Part shown: piece after piece, positions 30,076 through 31,100 of the stretch
Layout: each line of letters opens with the position of its first letter
Position numbering within the stretch: the stretch's first letter is position 1
Assembly: GCA_021816545.1 (NCBI GenBank)
Contig: JAKAXP010000006.1
Coordinates: forward strand, 1-31,100
Reading direction: 5' to 3'
DNA length: 31,100 nt
Source of the DNA: Bacteroidota bacterium
GTDB lineage: Bacteria > Bacteroidota > Bacteroidia > Bacteroidales > VadinHA17
The notes under the pieces: generated by a model
Database searches by the model: none
Seen by the model: the letters and a program-made list of their open reading frames with translations, nothing else
Told to the model about the DNA's origin: nothing
Position numbers and translations under genes: made by a program

Positions 30076-30927
30076 ATGATGAAAAACCTGCTTATCATTG
30101 TCTCCCTGCTCCTGCCGGCGGCGGTATTCGCGCAGCAGAGACCTTATCCCACTTTTGAGGATGCCGAAAAATTCAAAAAATCAGTTACCTGTATCGTAAA
30201 GGAGGATGATCCGTTTTCGTTTTACAATGCGGAAATAAAGGACGCAGTTGACAAATACTGGAAGGTCACACCGGTTAAATATATTACCACGGAGGAGTTC
30301 AACGTTATGCGCAATGATCCCTCTTACTCATTTATAGTGTTGACCATCACCAACTTCAGCAATGACAAGTCGGGTTCCACATATGACTTCCTTAACCTCC
30401 TGCTGGGTACGGATGTGGATGAACTTGACCAGTTGCCTGAGTTTTGTGCCATACCCCTTTGTTTTTCCGGAGCTCCCGAAGAGGAGTACAGTTACAAGCT
30501 GGGGCTTATAATCCGCTTTATGGAGTATCATGCTGAGCTTGTGATGAAGAACCCTTCACTCTCAGCCTTGCGCTACCTTAAATACTACAACAAAAATGTT
30601 CCTTCAATTAAAGACAAGACTATCCTCGTGCGGCAGGATGACCTGTCTCCGGAGGTGAACACTCCTGAAAAGATTGCGGCACAATACCCCTACAAGGTCA
30701 TGATTGTGGATGAGGAGGAGATCATCCGCGCGATTGAGGAGAAGCAGAAGGATGTCCTTATAGTACACAAGGTGGGTCCGGAGGGGGTAAAGCGAACCGG
30801 TACCTGCATGAAGACACTCATCGGAACAGATGACGCAATAATGTATTACTATGACAGCCATATGGTTGACAGCAAAAATGCCAGTGGCCTGCTGGTTGCT
30901 GACCTGAAGAGGCTCTCACGCTTCTGA
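30076..30927 (+). CDS. Secreted protein of unknown function
   Basis: The 283-residue protein begins MMKNLLIIVSLLLPAAVFA, a typical signal peptide cleaved after residue 19, and has no lipobox. The mature part is a mixed alpha/beta protein with a helical, lysine/glutamate-rich stretch near residues 210-235; no catalytic motif is apparent and I recognise no family. The frame extends upstream to 30031 inside the preceding gene, but only the ATG at 30076 (or 30079) places the signal peptide at the N-terminus. It follows the tyrosine-rich secreted protein by seven bases, so both probably act together in the envelope (inference). Confidence 0.8.
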   Translation: MMKNLLIIVSLLLPAAVFAQQRPYPTFEDAEKFKKSVTCIVKEDDPFSFYNAEIKDAVDKYWKVTPVKYITTEEFNVMRNDPSYSFIVLTITNFSNDKSGSTYDFLNLLLGTDVDELDQLPEFCAIPLCFSGAPEEEYSYKLGLIIRFMEYHAELVMKNPSLSALRYLKYYNKNVPSIKDKTILVRQDDLSPEVNTPEKIAAQYPYKVMIVDEEEIIRAIEEKQKDVLIVHKVGPEGVKRTGTCMKTLIGTDDAIMYYYDSHMVDSKNASGLLVADLKRLSRF

Positions 30928-30971
30928 GGATGCAGCATTTTTGCCGTCAGACCGTCTTTAAGAAAAAAGCA

Positions 30972-31100
30972 ATGGAAAAGATCAAGACCTACACACAGTC
31001 AGAGCGCGACTGGGCAATGTTCTGCCACCTGTCAACCTTCGCCGGTTATTTCTTTCCCTTTGGCGGGATAATCGGGCCGCTAATCTGCTGGGTATCAAGG
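30972..31100 (+). CDS. DUF4870-like membrane protein, 3'-truncated by window edge
   Basis: Forty-three codons are visible. The sequence ERDWAMFCHLSTFAGYFFPFGGIIGPLI matches the N-terminal pattern of DUF4870 (Tic20-like) small membrane proteins: a short charged start, W-M--HLS, then two hydrophobic stretches around a glycine-rich turn with GPL. These proteins usually have three or four membrane segments and about 110 residues; their function is unknown. The ATG at 30972 is preferred; an in-frame ATG at 30930 would add a 14-residue unrelated lead. CATTTTTG at 30935-30942 resembles a -7 element (seven of eight), which also favours the downstream start. Confidence 0.7.
   Translation, partial: MEKIKTYTQSERDWAMFCHLSTFAGYFFPFGGIIGPLICWVSR

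Overview
The window comes from a member of the Bacteroidota, most likely of the order Bacteroidales. Three observations support this. The gene order is the Bacteroidota version of the ribosomal supercluster: no tuf after fusA, no adk between secY and map, and enolase after rplQ. The RpsN, RpmJ and RpsD proteins are zinc-free forms. Upstream regions carry the Bacteroidota -7 promoter element TAnnTTTG, and start codons sit in AT-rich contexts that mostly lack Shine-Dalgarno sequences. Base composition looks close to half GC. I cannot name a genus.

Layout. Positions 1-679 hold the 3' part of an unrecognised gene. On the minus strand, 784-5235 holds three genes: a zinc-ribbon membrane protein and an alpha/beta hydrolase that sit one base apart, and upstream of them a divergent EF-G paralogue (EF-G2 type) with several GTPase signature residues replaced. 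A 401-base intergenic region (5236-5636) separates EF-G2 from the ribosomal cluster. It carries an EF-G2 promoter and nested inverted repeats that could form a structured leader ahead of rpsL.

Positions 5637-23437 are a nearly gap-free run of 33 genes on the plus strand, equivalent to the str, S10, spc and alpha operons: rpsL-rpsG-fusA-rpsJ-rplCDWB-rpsS-rplV-rpsC-rplP-rpmC-rpsQ-rplNXE-rpsNH-rplFR-rpsE-rpmD-rplO-secY-map-infA-rpmJ-rpsMKD-rpoA-rplQ. I see no terminator inside it. Two candidate internal promoters lie inside rplD and before rpsM. The run makes ribosomal subunits, the canonical translocase EF-G, initiation factor IF1, RNA polymerase alpha, the SecY channel and methionine aminopeptidase. 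It ends at a clear intrinsic terminator, followed by eno with its own terminator.

Positions 24909-31100 are accessory by comparison. A UbiD-family decarboxylase overlaps by four bases a membrane-anchored SpoIIE-type phosphatase. A convergent hybrid histidine kinase has an intact receiver but an eroded ATP-binding domain. Divergent from the kinase are two secreted proteins of unknown function, one very tyrosine-rich, and the start of a DUF4870-like membrane protein.

Most of the window is deeply conserved housekeeping. The points most worth a second look are the EF-G paralogue beside canonical fusA, the possible rpsL leader, the degenerate hybrid kinase next to a SpoIIE phosphatase, and the internal promoter candidates. 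I found no CRISPR array, tRNA, rRNA, insertion sequence or phage gene.
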